Shown here: positions 35,141-44,161 of the stretch, one piece after another | Layout of the letters: each line of letters opens with the position of its first letter | Position numbering within the stretch: the stretch's first letter is position 1 | Notes under the pieces: model-generated | Seen by the model: only the letters and a program-made list of their open reading frames with translations | The model's database searches: none | Told to the model about the DNA's origin: nothing | Origin: Glandiceps talaboti | Lineage: Eukaryota; Hemichordata; Enteropneusta; Spengelidae | Length of the DNA: 64,000 bases | Reading direction: 5' to 3' | Assembly (NCBI RefSeq): GCF_964340395.1 | Contig: NC_135551.1 | Location: forward strand, 16,231,003-16,295,002 | Translations under genes and position numbers: made by a program

Positions 35141-36223
35141 TTATTTTAATTTTTTGATATTTTCAATCGGTTCCCAAGAATTGAATTTATCGTCATATCC
35201 TAACCATTTTACCAATGCGTATTCATGGCCTTTGATTTTTTTCTTACGTAATATTTTTTCAACTTTGTATTCCTTCGATTCTTTAGTCGTGTCAATCGAT
35301 AATTCTTGCTCATAAAACGTGCCTTCAATGTCTTCACCCGATAAATCTTCCAGAGTGTAAACAATAACGGGACCAAAGATAATTTGTTTGATTTTGAAAA
35401 GTTCACGCATGTAGTTTGGTAGATATCCTTTGGCAAACACGTTCTTGTATTTGGAAATTCTCACGGTATCACCGATATTAAATTTCGGAGTTCCATATTC
35501 AACAGTGAGATAATCACCGTACAAATTATACCAAACGATGTTTTCATTCTTCGGTAACAATGCTTCCTTTGGAGTCATGTGGATTGAATTGTGGTAGGTA
35601 TTGTTGTAACCATTCACTAAATGATCTAGTACATCGATCCAATTTTTAGTTTGTTTATTGGTAAAATATTTATACATACGTGATTTAAGTGTCCTGTTAA
35701 AACGCTCGACAACCGATGCCTTTTTATCTGACCATGTACTAAACCACTCAATTTCACGGTTTTCGAAGATATCTTTAACGTATTTATTATAAAATTCTCG
35801 TCCTTCATCAAACTGTATTTTATTCGGTTCATGGTCTTTAAAAATTAATTCAAAGGAGTCAGCCATTTCAATACCACGTTTTGACTTGAGTGGTATCGCC
35901 CAGGCATACTTAGATAACACATCGATAACAGTCAGGATGTAACGATAACCATGATTCTTACTCTGGTCATTAGGCATATCTACAATGTCGGCTTGCCACT
36001 GATCATCGATTCCAGAAACATATACTTTGCGGTAAGGGAACTTTTTAATCGCTGGTTTGTGCATAGTGTAAACTTCTTGCTGTTCCAACCATTGTTTCAA
36101 TTCGTTATATTTTATTTTTTTATTATCTGAGTCTTTGATTTTACGCCACAATTTTGCGATGCCGCTGTATGCTAAATCAGAATTATAATACAAGTCTCGC
36201 AAATACTGATCCATAGTATACAT
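35141..36223 (-). CDS. Polinton retroviral-type integrase with chromodomain
   Basis: 360 residues from ATG 36223 (a second Met at residue 4). The N-terminal helical region is followed by an RNase H-fold core with the DDE triad: D79 in 'QWQADIVDM', D139 in 'IQFDEGREF' and E173 in VVERFNRTLKSRMYKYF. An SH3-like region follows ('FNIGDTVRISKYKNVFAKGY'). The C-terminus, about residues 316-358, is a chromodomain: YKVEKILRKKKIKG, YALVKWLGYDDKFNSWEP. The enzyme joins the element ends to target DNA, giving the 6-bp duplication seen here. The chromodomain may steer insertion to modified histones, which is inferred from family knowledge. All catalytic residues are present. Confidence 0.95.
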   Translation of the reverse strand: MYTMDQYLRDLYYNSDLAYSGIAKLWRKIKDSDNKKIKYNELKQWLEQQEVYTMHKPAIKKFPYRKVYVSGIDDQWQADIVDMPNDQSKNHGYRYILTVIDVLSKYAWAIPLKSKRGIEMADSFELIFKDHEPNKIQFDEGREFYNKYVKDIFENREIEWFSTWSDKKASVVERFNRTLKSRMYKYFTNKQTKNWIDVLDHLVNGYNNTYHNSIHMTPKEALLPKNENIVWYNLYGDYLTVEYGTPKFNIGDTVRISKYKNVFAKGYLPNYMRELFKIKQIIFGPVIVYTLEDLSGEDIEGTFYEQELSIDTTKESKEYKVEKILRKKKIKGHEYALVKWLGYDDKFNSWEPIENIKKLK

Positions 36224-36245
36224 GTATTATATTAGTAAACATTAT

Positions 36246-36278
<33 letters not shown>

Positions 36279-36279
36279 C
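36246..36279. repeat. Poly-T run (minus-strand poly-A)
   Basis: About 34 T in a row between the genes at 36281 and 36223. On the coding strand it is a poly-A run just upstream of the integrase start. Whether it has a role in expression is unknown. Confidence 0.85.
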
Positions 36280-36280
36280 A

Positions 36281-36790
36281 TTATTTAACTATTTGATTAT
36301 TGACTTCTGATTTTTCAATATTACCTCCGGTACCTCCGGTATCTGAATAACCATTCAGTTTATAATACTTTAAATAACGTTCTAAAGGTGGAGTATAATT
36401 AGCAGTTTTTTGCATTTCGAGAGACTTCATAAATACTTCTTGAATAAGTTCTTGAGGTGTTTCGGAGTAAATATTTGCCTGCGTATATGTTAGTAATTCT
36501 TTGAAATTCTTATATTGTAATTTTAATCGTGATACTTTATCCGATAATTTTAAGTTTTGGTTGACAACTGTAACGACTATAGGAACAGCTGCTAATAAAC
36601 TAATAAAAACAGGTATCGCTGGAACGGCAGCTAATGCACCAACTCCTGAAATAATTCCACTAGTAATAAGTATCCCTTTATTAACACGACTTAATAATTT
36701 ATAAGAACGTCTATACGCACTACATACTCGTATAAGATAATCGACTAAAGCTTGCAGGTCTTGTATCGTTTTAATATTTTGATCAATCAT
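36281..36790 (-). CDS. Polinton hydrophobic protein, two-helix membrane region
   Basis: I place the start at ATG 36790 (MIDQNIKTIQDLQALVDYLI). The frame extends nine codons further to 36817, but only to a GTG. The central region GILITSGIISGVGALAAVPA plus 'FISLLAAVPIVVTVV' is long and hydrophobic, likely a membrane hairpin. Charged helices lie on both sides. The Gly/Thr-rich C-terminus is 'YSDTGGTGGNIEKSE'. Not recognised. It resembles small structural or lytic-type membrane proteins in layout only. It lies directly upstream of the integrase gene. Confidence 0.5.
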   Translation of the reverse strand: MIDQNIKTIQDLQALVDYLIRVCSAYRRSYKLLSRVNKGILITSGIISGVGALAAVPAIPVFISLLAAVPIVVTVVNQNLKLSDKVSRLKLQYKNFKELLTYTQANIYSETPQELIQEVFMKSLEMQKTANYTPPLERYLKYYKLNGYSDTGGTGGNIEKSEVNNQIVK

Positions 36791-36836
36791 TTGTGTATGC
36801 AGCCCTAGCGGTATCACTTATATGGTATCACTACAA

Positions 36837-37415
36837 TTATACTATATATTTAAAAATATTATTTTTTAAAGGTTTGATAACCAAAGTAGAACGATAAGTT
36901 ATTTTTCTATAACTGCGATCGAAGACCGTAAAACTACGAGTGACTTTAACCCTTTTTTTAGTATAAATTAATCGAGACACAGATGCCGGTATAATTTGTT
37001 TGTTTATAACGAATGTTGAATGAAATATTTTAATTTTATCATCGAATTTTATATTAAAATTAATTATTGAGCTCTCTTCAATATCCTTAGAAATACTAGC
37101 GAAGTCTATAAAATGTTGAATGTGATAAGCTCCTGGTTGAATAAAGTAATCATTTGTATCACTATCAAATATTACTTTATCTGTGTTTATTATATGAGAA
37201 AATTCATTTACGAATAATCTAACTTTTTTATAATCTAATTCAATTATCGCAATCTCTGGCTCCGATATTTTAGGCTTTGGAGGTGGAATCGGTTTTAATT
37301 TAAACGTATTATTTTCATATTCTAAGTGATATTTAACACCTGTGATTGGTTTCTTAATTTTAATATCCCTAAGATCATTGAGAGATAAGCTGCGAGAGTT
37401 TATTGTTGTGGTCAT
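36837..37415 (-). CDS. Polinton fibre-like protein with LNDLRDI motif
   Basis: 192 residues from ATG 37415. The N-terminus carries 'SLSLNDLRDIKIKKPITG' followed by 'YHLEYENNTFKLKP'. The L.DL.D(V/I)...W/L pattern is the repeat seen at the start of many virion fibre and receptor-binding proteins, and it also occurs in the neighbouring gene at 38113-38469. A Pro-rich hinge 'PIPPPKPKISEPE' follows, then a beta-rich C-terminal half. Function as a surface fibre or attachment protein is inference from the motif and its duplication. Confidence 0.5.
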   Translation of the reverse strand: MTTTINSRSLSLNDLRDIKIKKPITGVKYHLEYENNTFKLKPIPPPKPKISEPEIAIIELDYKKVRLFVNEFSHIINTDKVIFDSDTNDYFIQPGAYHIQHFIDFASISKDIEESSIINFNIKFDDKIKIFHSTFVINKQIIPASVSRLIYTKKRVKVTRSFTVFDRSYRKITYRSTLVIKPLKNNIFKYIV

Positions 37416-37559
37416 TATGTGTATGTGTATATATAATTAATTTTTTTAATTTTTTTTTATTTATATTTAAAATACTTTAAAATCTATAAGAAACAAACGT
37501 TTCAAAGTTATTGTTTTAATATTTAGAAACTTTAACCCTTCTGTTATTGCGTGTGACAC
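37416..37559. other. AT-rich spacer between fibre-like genes
   Basis: Noncoding, with a TATA-like run (37421-37436) just upstream of ATG 37415. Confidence 0.4.
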
Positions 37560-38469
37560 TTAATTTTCCAGTAATCCTTCCGCTAATGTGAACGACGCTA
37601 TATTTTCTGTAAAAGTAACGTTAATATTATTGTTTTTAATCTGAATTTTAATTGTTAATAATATACGTCGTTGACATTTTATTGAAAATCCATCTAAGAA
37701 AGTATCGTATTCACCCTCGGTGGTTAATTTAATACATTCGATAATAATGGTACCGCTGGTTACTTTCTTCATATCATCCACTGCCACATCACTAGCACTA
37801 GACAATTCTAGTTTAGCCACATCAACAGGTTTCAAAGCGAATGTTTTAAACTGCGTATCATAAAATAACTTAATATCTCCTTCATCGAGGGCATAATCAC
37901 AAAACCATTTCCCTGAATTCATATTTCTAATAAAAATATTGTCATTATCTACTAATGTTGTTTTCTCATCCAATTTTAAATGCAGCTTTGGGTTCAACAG
38001 GTCTAATCTAGGATCTGGTTCCGGTAAATAAAGTCTGATATCAGCTAAACTAAATGTTTTATCATTGTTATTATAAACTGACACATAAGGAACTCGATCA
38101 GTTAAACCATGATCAATGGTTAATGGCTTTTGCAAGCATTTCGACATAATCCCGTGGTAAATCAAAAGTATAGAACGTAGCAGCTCTGTTGCTATACGCA
38201 AAACCAAATGGTATATGATATTTTGTTACTTTATATTCTTCGATCGTATCATCCACATCATTTAAATCTGCTAAATTGTTAGTATGTTCGTGCGATTGAA
38301 CTGCCGCTGGTTCTATATTATATTTTTTCTTTTCATTTTTCCATCTTAAAACAAAATCTTTATTATTATCTCGTCCGGATAAATTTGACGCGTTAATATC
38401 TCTGAGATCATTAAGTGCATATCCTCGAGGTGTTATCTTACCTAGTCCAAAATCTGATGGCGATGGCAT
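37560..38469 (-). pseudogene. Polinton fibre-like gene pair, probably one split gene
   Basis: The first frame starts at ATG 38469 and runs to 38113, with 'YALNDLRDINASNLSGRD' and a second 'LADLNDVDD'. The second frame (37560-38207) begins only at a TTG; its first ATG is 38147 (MSKCLQKPLTIDHGLTDRV). It continues with 'SLADIRLYLPEPDPRL' and 'RNMNSGKWFCDYALDEG', the same L.D(L/I)...W repeat logic. The frames overlap by 95 bp. They are either two genes or one fibre protein broken by a one-base change between about 38113 and 38150. The continuing repeat pattern favours one gene. Confidence 0.5.
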
Positions 38470-38522
38470 ATTATAATTCGTATATATAATATATATAATA
38501 TATAATATATAATATTAAAACA

Positions 38523-39184
38523 ATGAAGTTGTATATAAACAAACAATCTAGTGATATTACTATCAATTTGGTTATAAACAGATACGATTATTAGAGTGTA
38601 AACTATATAATTCCTGGCATAATATTACGAAAGAAAACAATGAAATTGCTTTTACCGTTAACCTTAAACGATCACTTAAAAAAGTAGAACCGGGTAATTA
38701 CAATGTAGAAACATTATCGCAAGCGATTGGTAGATCGCAATTAATTAATTTTAAGAGAATTTTAGCAACGGGAAAAACACAGATGGTACTCGGTGATAAT
38801 GTTAAAGTAGACTTTTCAAAGCCAAGGAATTTTGCGAGATTACTTGGTTTTGAAGAGAAAGAATATATTTCATCGGGTATTAGTAGTATTGGTAGTCCAA
38901 ACAGAGTAAATTTTCTTACTGTGACTGAATACGTAGTCCATTGCGATATTATAGATACACCTACTAATTACATCAATGGGAAAAGGTCTAATTATTTACA
39001 AATATTAATGTTAGAGGACCAGGATGATATAGGAAAAACTACTACTTATTCATTTCCTGATAACATTCCAGTACCCATCAATCAAATGTATATAACTAAT
39101 CTTCGAATTTGGATAACTGATCAAAATAACAATCCAATAGATTTTAATGGTCGGCCAATTTCATTTCTACTCGAGCTAACTTAA
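38523..39184 (+). pseudogene. Polinton penton-like minor capsid gene, 5' frame break
   Basis: The only major plus-strand gene of the element. From 38555 to 39184 the frame is open: 'RLLECKLYNSWHNITKENNE', 'VEPGNYNVETLSQAIGR', then FARLLGFEEKEYISSG and a C-terminal beta-rich part. The YNSWHNI...PGNYN..L order is that of the minor capsid (penton-type, single jelly-roll) proteins of Polintons. The 5' end is in another frame: ATG 38523 opens MKLYINKQSSDITINLV and stops at 38594, while the main frame has a TGA at 38552. One frame change around 38555-38590 would account for this. It converges on the polymerase gene. Confidence 0.65.
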
Positions 39185-39215
39185 AGGTTACTAACAGTTA
39201 CTAACGTTACTTACG

Positions 39216-39392
39216 TTACTTACAGTTACCTAAATTAACGTGACCATATGCTAACGTGTTACGATGATCGAGAACATAGCGTTTATCATTGAAGCAACTC
39301 AAAGAAGTCTTATTGATTGTATAACTACCGATCTGATGATTTATCGATCGAATAGTATTCATAGAATGTCTCTTTTGTAAATTTTCAAAAAA
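39216..39392 (-). pseudogene. Polymerase B C-terminal tail in a shifted frame
   Basis: Downstream of the polymerase stop (39387-39385) another minus-strand frame reads on to TAA 39218-39216. It has the conserved Polinton polymerase ending, including 'HQIGSYTINKTSLSC', 'FNDKRYVLD' and LAYGH. The shift is one base relative to the main frame and falls at a run of six A (plus strand, 39387-39392). This is either a real inactivating indel or a sequencing error in a homopolymer. Confidence 0.8.
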
Positions 39393-42300
39393 GGACAGTC
39401 TTATATTCCTCGTGAGTAATATTCTTTTTAATAACTATCTTTTTAATACCTTTTGCTTTTCGGGTTGACGAAGTTTCTGTGATATAAGAGTACATTTTAC
39501 TTCGAACTCCGATAAATTCGGTAATTGGTAAACCGGCACATTCATCTTTCATTTTACCGATTACTTTTTTATTAAAACCAAAATAGTATGGACTCTCAGT
39601 TGAGTAATCACTATTATCGAACAGGTCTTTGTCTCGATAGAAGTCTTTATAGGGATCAATAGCTTTAATTTCGTACATTAATGAGTCGGTATCTGTGAAT
39701 AACAACTTGGCTAATGAACCATATTTTTCTTTGATATAGTTGTAATGAAAGTCATACATTAAAGTTTTCGATAAATCAAGAATACTCATCCCAACATATA
39801 AAGGTTGGTTTAGGGTTAATCTTTCCTTTTTGTTTTCAACAGCAACCAATCCTGTAGTTATAATTTTTTGCGTAACAAACGTTGGTTTAGATACTAATTT
39901 TTTTATTTGTTTTTCCGTCGAACATAATTTTATATTACGATGCTTACGTACATTCATCATGGTTCGTCCTAATACAGAGTTGTTCATTAGTTTGAAGAAA
40001 TCTTTTTCGAATGCATTTCTAGCTTTCTTTCTTTTTTCCGTGTTAAATAAAATGTATTGCGACATCCACTTCGATTGGTTAAACTCAATAGCTCTATGGA
40101 TTTTAGTGACTTTTAAACCGAGTGATAAATATTGTTTTAAGTTTTGGAAATGAAGTACGTAATTCCTTTTTGGTTTCAAAGTTGTAGTTAATTTCTCTAT
40201 ATTTCCACATTTGATATTAAATAAGTCACGTATCTTTTTATTATGTGGAGATAACATATCTTCGGTAATACATAGTCTCTCAGGAGCTAAAGAATAATCA
40301 TTGTGGAGATCACGGAGGTCATTAGGATACTCCAGATCGACTTCAAGAATTAATCCATGGTCACTTTCGTTGGTATAATTATCTAAGTATTTACTTAAGT
40401 CTTTACAGTCAAGCGAATCAAGCTCGCCAAGGTCATTTACTTCAATCCATTTAAATCCATCCGTTGGTAAAGATTGAACCATTGCCCAACCATACAAATT
40501 ATTTGCATCTAAATACATTATGTATTTTGATTCCTGGGTTGGGTCATAATCTTTCATGTATGGATTGTTTGCCTTTGCATGGCCAGCGGATATATATGAA
40601 ATACCTCCACGAAGACCCTTTTCTATAAAAAGATGCATATCTATATCTGTTAATAGTTCGAGATTAATTTTAGTCATTTTTAAGCAAGCATCCCAGGATA
40701 ATCCTGGAGCACTGAAGTAATGGCAAGGATCGAGATTATAGTATAGATTGCATGTTTTTCGGAAATTTTCAAATACATCTGTTAATAAAAGTACATCAGT
40801 TTTAAGGTACAGATCATGGTAATCACCCATGGTTTGCATATTAAAATGCTTCCATATATCTTGCGCATGTTTATAATCTTCATCGGTAATACCAGTCTCA
40901 TTTAGAATAGAATAAAATGTTTCCTTTAGTGGAAGATTAATATCATCGAATTTTTTGGTGGAATCCATATAATCGTAAGGATATACACCCTTTCTCGTTA
41001 ATAATTTTAAACTATTAGGGAATTCCTGTTCTGTGTATTTAAAATCACTCGTGTTATTAACGAGTTTTTCTAATGAAGCATTCAAGAAATTTAAACTATC
41101 TATGAAGACTAAATTAGTACCAACCATTATAGCCATAAACTTTTCCATAGAATGTGGGATAATACTAATCTTTTCATTAAAATTTTCAAGGGTTTGTACG
41201 ATGAGATGACTGTCATATGCTTTTAAATTGTGGAATACAACGGGTATTTTCTTCGTTACTTGGAAATTGATATTACAAGATTCATGCGCTGAACCACGAT
41301 ATTTACCGGTAATATGACAATGATCACGGACTCGTATATCAGTTTTCTCGTATGACGTTTCACAAATATGACATTGCGTCGCTTTTTGGAAACAATTTTC
41401 ATCATTTGTACTCATACACAGAGGCTTGTTAAAATGTCGTTGTTTAATATCCTTACAATAATCAACTTCCGATAACATCATTTCCATGAATTTCTTGGAT
41501 GCCTCTGGCCCTCTGTAAATAACACTTTTTTTACTAAATCTGTCATCGTAACAACAGACTAGTTTATAACCGAAACTACATACTTCATGCTTTTGATAAT
41601 GTTGCGTAAATATCGTATTATTGCTAATACATGTATTCACTTTTTCGGTTATAGATTCAAAATCTGCGTAAATAACAAATGGTGCATTTAATTGTTGAGG
41701 GTAATTTTTAAATGATAACCATTTATTTTCTTCGGTTGGTAACCGTATAGCCTGCGTCTTGTTTATTTCAAAACAAATGGGACTATGTAGATTTAAAATC
41801 TCTACGGTTGAAAAATGTTGTAAACAATATCTACAAAAATGTTTTATTCCATTATGATTTGTTATACCATGCATGAACCGATTAAAGTCATTGATCCAAA
41901 AGTAATGTTTTTGGTTATCACCTCGAGTTATTAGTAGTAAATCGAGATGATCTTCACTAGTTTGTTTACTAACATAAATTGGATATGCTTGTTTATTATG
42001 ATTATAACCAAATACGGAAATAGATATATTATTTTGATTTTCGATTTTAGGTATTTGTTTTATGGTTACTGGAAATGTTATTCCTTTATAATCTAAATCG
42101 TTAATATGTTGTTTGTATTTAGATGGCCTATATTTATGATTTTCGACTGGAAACTTATACGCTAAATGACACCATTTAAAGCACTCATTATCATTATTTT
42201 GTATGTTAATGAGGCCCTTCATTGGGTGTTGTAGTTCTTTCGGCAATTTTATATACGAGTTACCTTGTAAAGGCTCGCATCTTACAATATTTACATAAAA

Positions 42301-42543
42301 ATTAAGGAGTGTTTTTATTTGCCAACCAGAACCTTCACGTAGCCATTTAGCGATGTGTTCAAGAATTCTTTCGAAACTTACACTCATTTGTTCGTCTATT
42401 TGATCAGTATTTGTAAGTACTAATGGACTACTATTAAAATAACCATTATTTGTTATTTCATTTATCTCTGTATCCATATTGTTTACGTTACTTGCGTTAC
42501 TTACGTTACCGTTTAAGTTGTATTTAGCAAATTTTATATTCAA
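39385..42543 (-). pseudogene. Polinton protein-primed DNA polymerase B, broken at both ends
   Basis: A 1052-codon frame whose first codon (42543) is TTG, not ATG; upstream it stays open for only about 15 codons. Exonuclease motifs: ExoI YADFESI (D294, E296), ExoII FHNLKAYDSHL (about 440), and an ExoIII-like YPYDYMD (about 525). Polymerase motifs: A 'YLDANNLYGWAM' (about 678), B 'FFKLMNNSVLGRTMM' (about 850) and C FTDTDSL (about 949), then GKMKDE. A CxxC...H zinc-like insert lies near residues 390-410. It would copy the element by protein priming. The N-terminus seems to continue from the upstream frame (42524-43111), and the C-terminus lies in another frame at 39216-39392. Confidence 0.9.
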
Positions 42544-43111
42544 GGTTAATATTGCTTTTATTCCACCTTGATCTTCTAAATTTTGTTTTTAAAAGTTCTT
42601 TTATTAAATATTTATTTTCAATTAATTGCGTATGAGGTTCATTCGCAGTAATATCAATTTCATACGACTTAACGTAGCCTCTAAAAGCTCTCTCGAGTTC
42701 ACGGTATTTAGGTGGTATTAAAACACCACCAACGTGACGATAGCCTTTATTAATAAAAGTTTGATACGTATCATTTCCTATTTTAATCATGCGTTTGGTA
42801 ATAGGATTAATGATATATTGTTCCATTAATGGTCGGGGGAGACCACTAGGTATCGACCAATCTAAGATATTCTCAGGCAACGGCAGTAGATTGCCATTCC
42901 GTATAAGTTTATTATATACGCGTCCACCGACCGTTATCATTCGCTTAGTGAGTGGGTTCGAAATCTTTGTCATATAAACCCTAGGTAAATGTTGTAAATT
43001 GTCATTCTGTAAAAGTTTATTGTATGCACGTCCGCCAACTGTTATCATTCGCTTAGTGCGTGGGTTCAAAATCTTTGTCATATTGTATATATAATCAAAA
43101 GATTTATACAT
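42524..43111 (-). pseudogene. Adaptor-repeat protein, likely polymerase B N-terminus
   Basis: 195 residues from ATG 43111 (alternative Met at 43081). Three copies of an N-P-x-T-K-R-M-I-x-x-G-x-x-x-Y motif occur: 'NPRTKRMITVGGRAYNKLLQ', 'NPLTKRMITVGGRVYNKLIR' and 'NPITKRMIKIGNDTYQTFIN'. This resembles the 2-cysteine adaptor repeat of large DNA viruses, but without its cysteines. The C-terminal 'ERAFRGYVKSYEIDI' resembles the region that opens Polinton polymerases. The frame overlaps the polymerase frame by 20 bp, and the polymerase frame has no ATG. A one-base change near 42585-42595 (an A-rich run) probably divides one protein. Confidence 0.6.
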
Positions 43112-43232
43112 TCATATATAAATTTATTAGTTCAATTGCTTTTTTCTTCTTAACTTGTAAGTCTTATAAACATTGAAAACTTGTTAAACTTACAACTTTT
43201 ATTTTTATGTATGTATATATAAGGAAGAATAA

Positions 43233-43580
43233 CTATTTAATTTCTTCACCACATTCATAAATATAATCTCTCTTAAGTTGTTTAATACAAGGTGTATTTC
43301 TCTTTAAATGTATCTTAAAATGACATTTATATTTATACGCAAATCCACATTTACCACAAATAAACTCAGGAAAAACACGTTTGCATGTTAAACATTCATT
43401 AGGATATTCACGTTTTCTATTCTCGCAGGAATGTTTTATATTTAAATGTTTTAAAAAATTATGTTTATGCCGAAAGCGTTTATTACACTTGACACATTTG
43501 AATTCTGGTGCCGATCTACCGCAAGTGAGACAATTCTCTCGTATAAGACAAATCCAAAATCCAGAACAATAGTTTGACAT
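43233..43580 (-). CDS. Polinton zinc-finger protein
   Basis: 115 residues from ATG 43580. It is Cys/His-rich: CLTCGRSAPEFKCVKCNKRF with a following H...H (H45, H50) forms one C2H2-type finger. A second similar unit is 'CLTCKRVFPEFICGKCGF' with 'CHFKIHLKRNTPC'. The two halves look like an internal duplication. It is the gene nearest the right TIR and likely binds DNA or RNA; a regulatory role is inference. A TATA-like stretch lies upstream, near 43597-43610. Confidence 0.65.
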   Translation of the reverse strand: MSNYCSGFWICLIRENCLTCGRSAPEFKCVKCNKRFRHKHNFLKHLNIKHSCENRKREYPNECLTCKRVFPEFICGKCGFAYKYKCHFKIHLKRNTPCIKQLKRDYIYECGEEIK

Positions 43581-43792
43581 TTCGATTAATGGTCTTTGTA
43601 TGTATATACATATTCTATTATTATCTGTTTAATTGAATAACCTGACATTGATAACCTTTGTAATCTGACCTAGAAACAGTATGAAAAGAGTGAAAATATT
43701 TGTGATATGTTGAAACATATTTAGTGCGATAGCTTAACCAACTTGCCCTGCTATGCAGCTACGCATAAACATTCCTGTGGTAGCCTGAGGCG

Positions 43793-44155
43793 GCAGCTGT
43801 GACCTGAGGTGACAGCTGTGACCTGAGGCGGCAGTTCAATTAGAGAGATACATTTTACTAATGTATGTAATTAACCTACTCATAACAGCGTGACTAATGA
43901 TTGTATGTATATACACACATTATTATTATCTGTTTAATTAAATATCTGTGACCTCACTAAGCGGTTAATTTACTTATAACAGCTACAACAAATTTAGTCA
44001 TTTTTTAGCCAATTTTTATGTATAAGATTTATTTTATCTTTTAATAGATTATATAGATATATTAATAAATTTATTAATATAGGAAAGAGACTTTATTTGG
44101 CTATATAATAGATTAAAATGCAAGGTGGGCCAAAATTCTCCTTTTTCATACTACT
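43793..44155 (-). repeat. Polinton right terminal inverted repeat
   Basis: Reverse complement of the left end. It ends CTCCTTTTTCATACTACT, followed directly by the target duplication. It contains an extra segment 'tgtatgtatatacacac' absent from the left copy, and the same 19-bp tandem units at its inner end (43793-43835). Confidence 0.93.
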
Positions 44156-44161
44156 GTTGCG
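44156..44161 (+). repeat. Target site duplication, right copy (GTTGCG)
   Basis: Exact copy of 26455-26460. The sequence after it (gacatattgtgga) continues the local repeat that the left flank begins; compare 'ggcggacatattgtgaatg' at 20448 and 21138. Confidence 0.92.

Larger units (their letters stand above)
26461..44155. mobile_element. Complete Polinton/Maverick element, 17,695 bp
   Basis: Bounded by long inverted repeats starting AGTAGTATGAAAAAGGAG and by a 6-bp target duplication. It carries the defining gene set: protein-primed DNA polymerase B, retroviral-type integrase, packaging ATPase, double-jelly-roll major capsid protein and a penton-like minor capsid protein. All genes read on the minus strand except the penton-like gene. 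Size, ends and content agree with known Polintons (15-20 kb). Several genes carry single reading-frame breaks, while integrase, capsid and ATPase are open, so insertion looks fairly recent. It interrupts one copy of the local repeat family. Confidence 0.95.

Noticed and set aside
39830-40153. Plus-strand 107-codon frame inside the polymerase gene
   Set aside because: Shadow of the polymerase coding sequence on the other strand.
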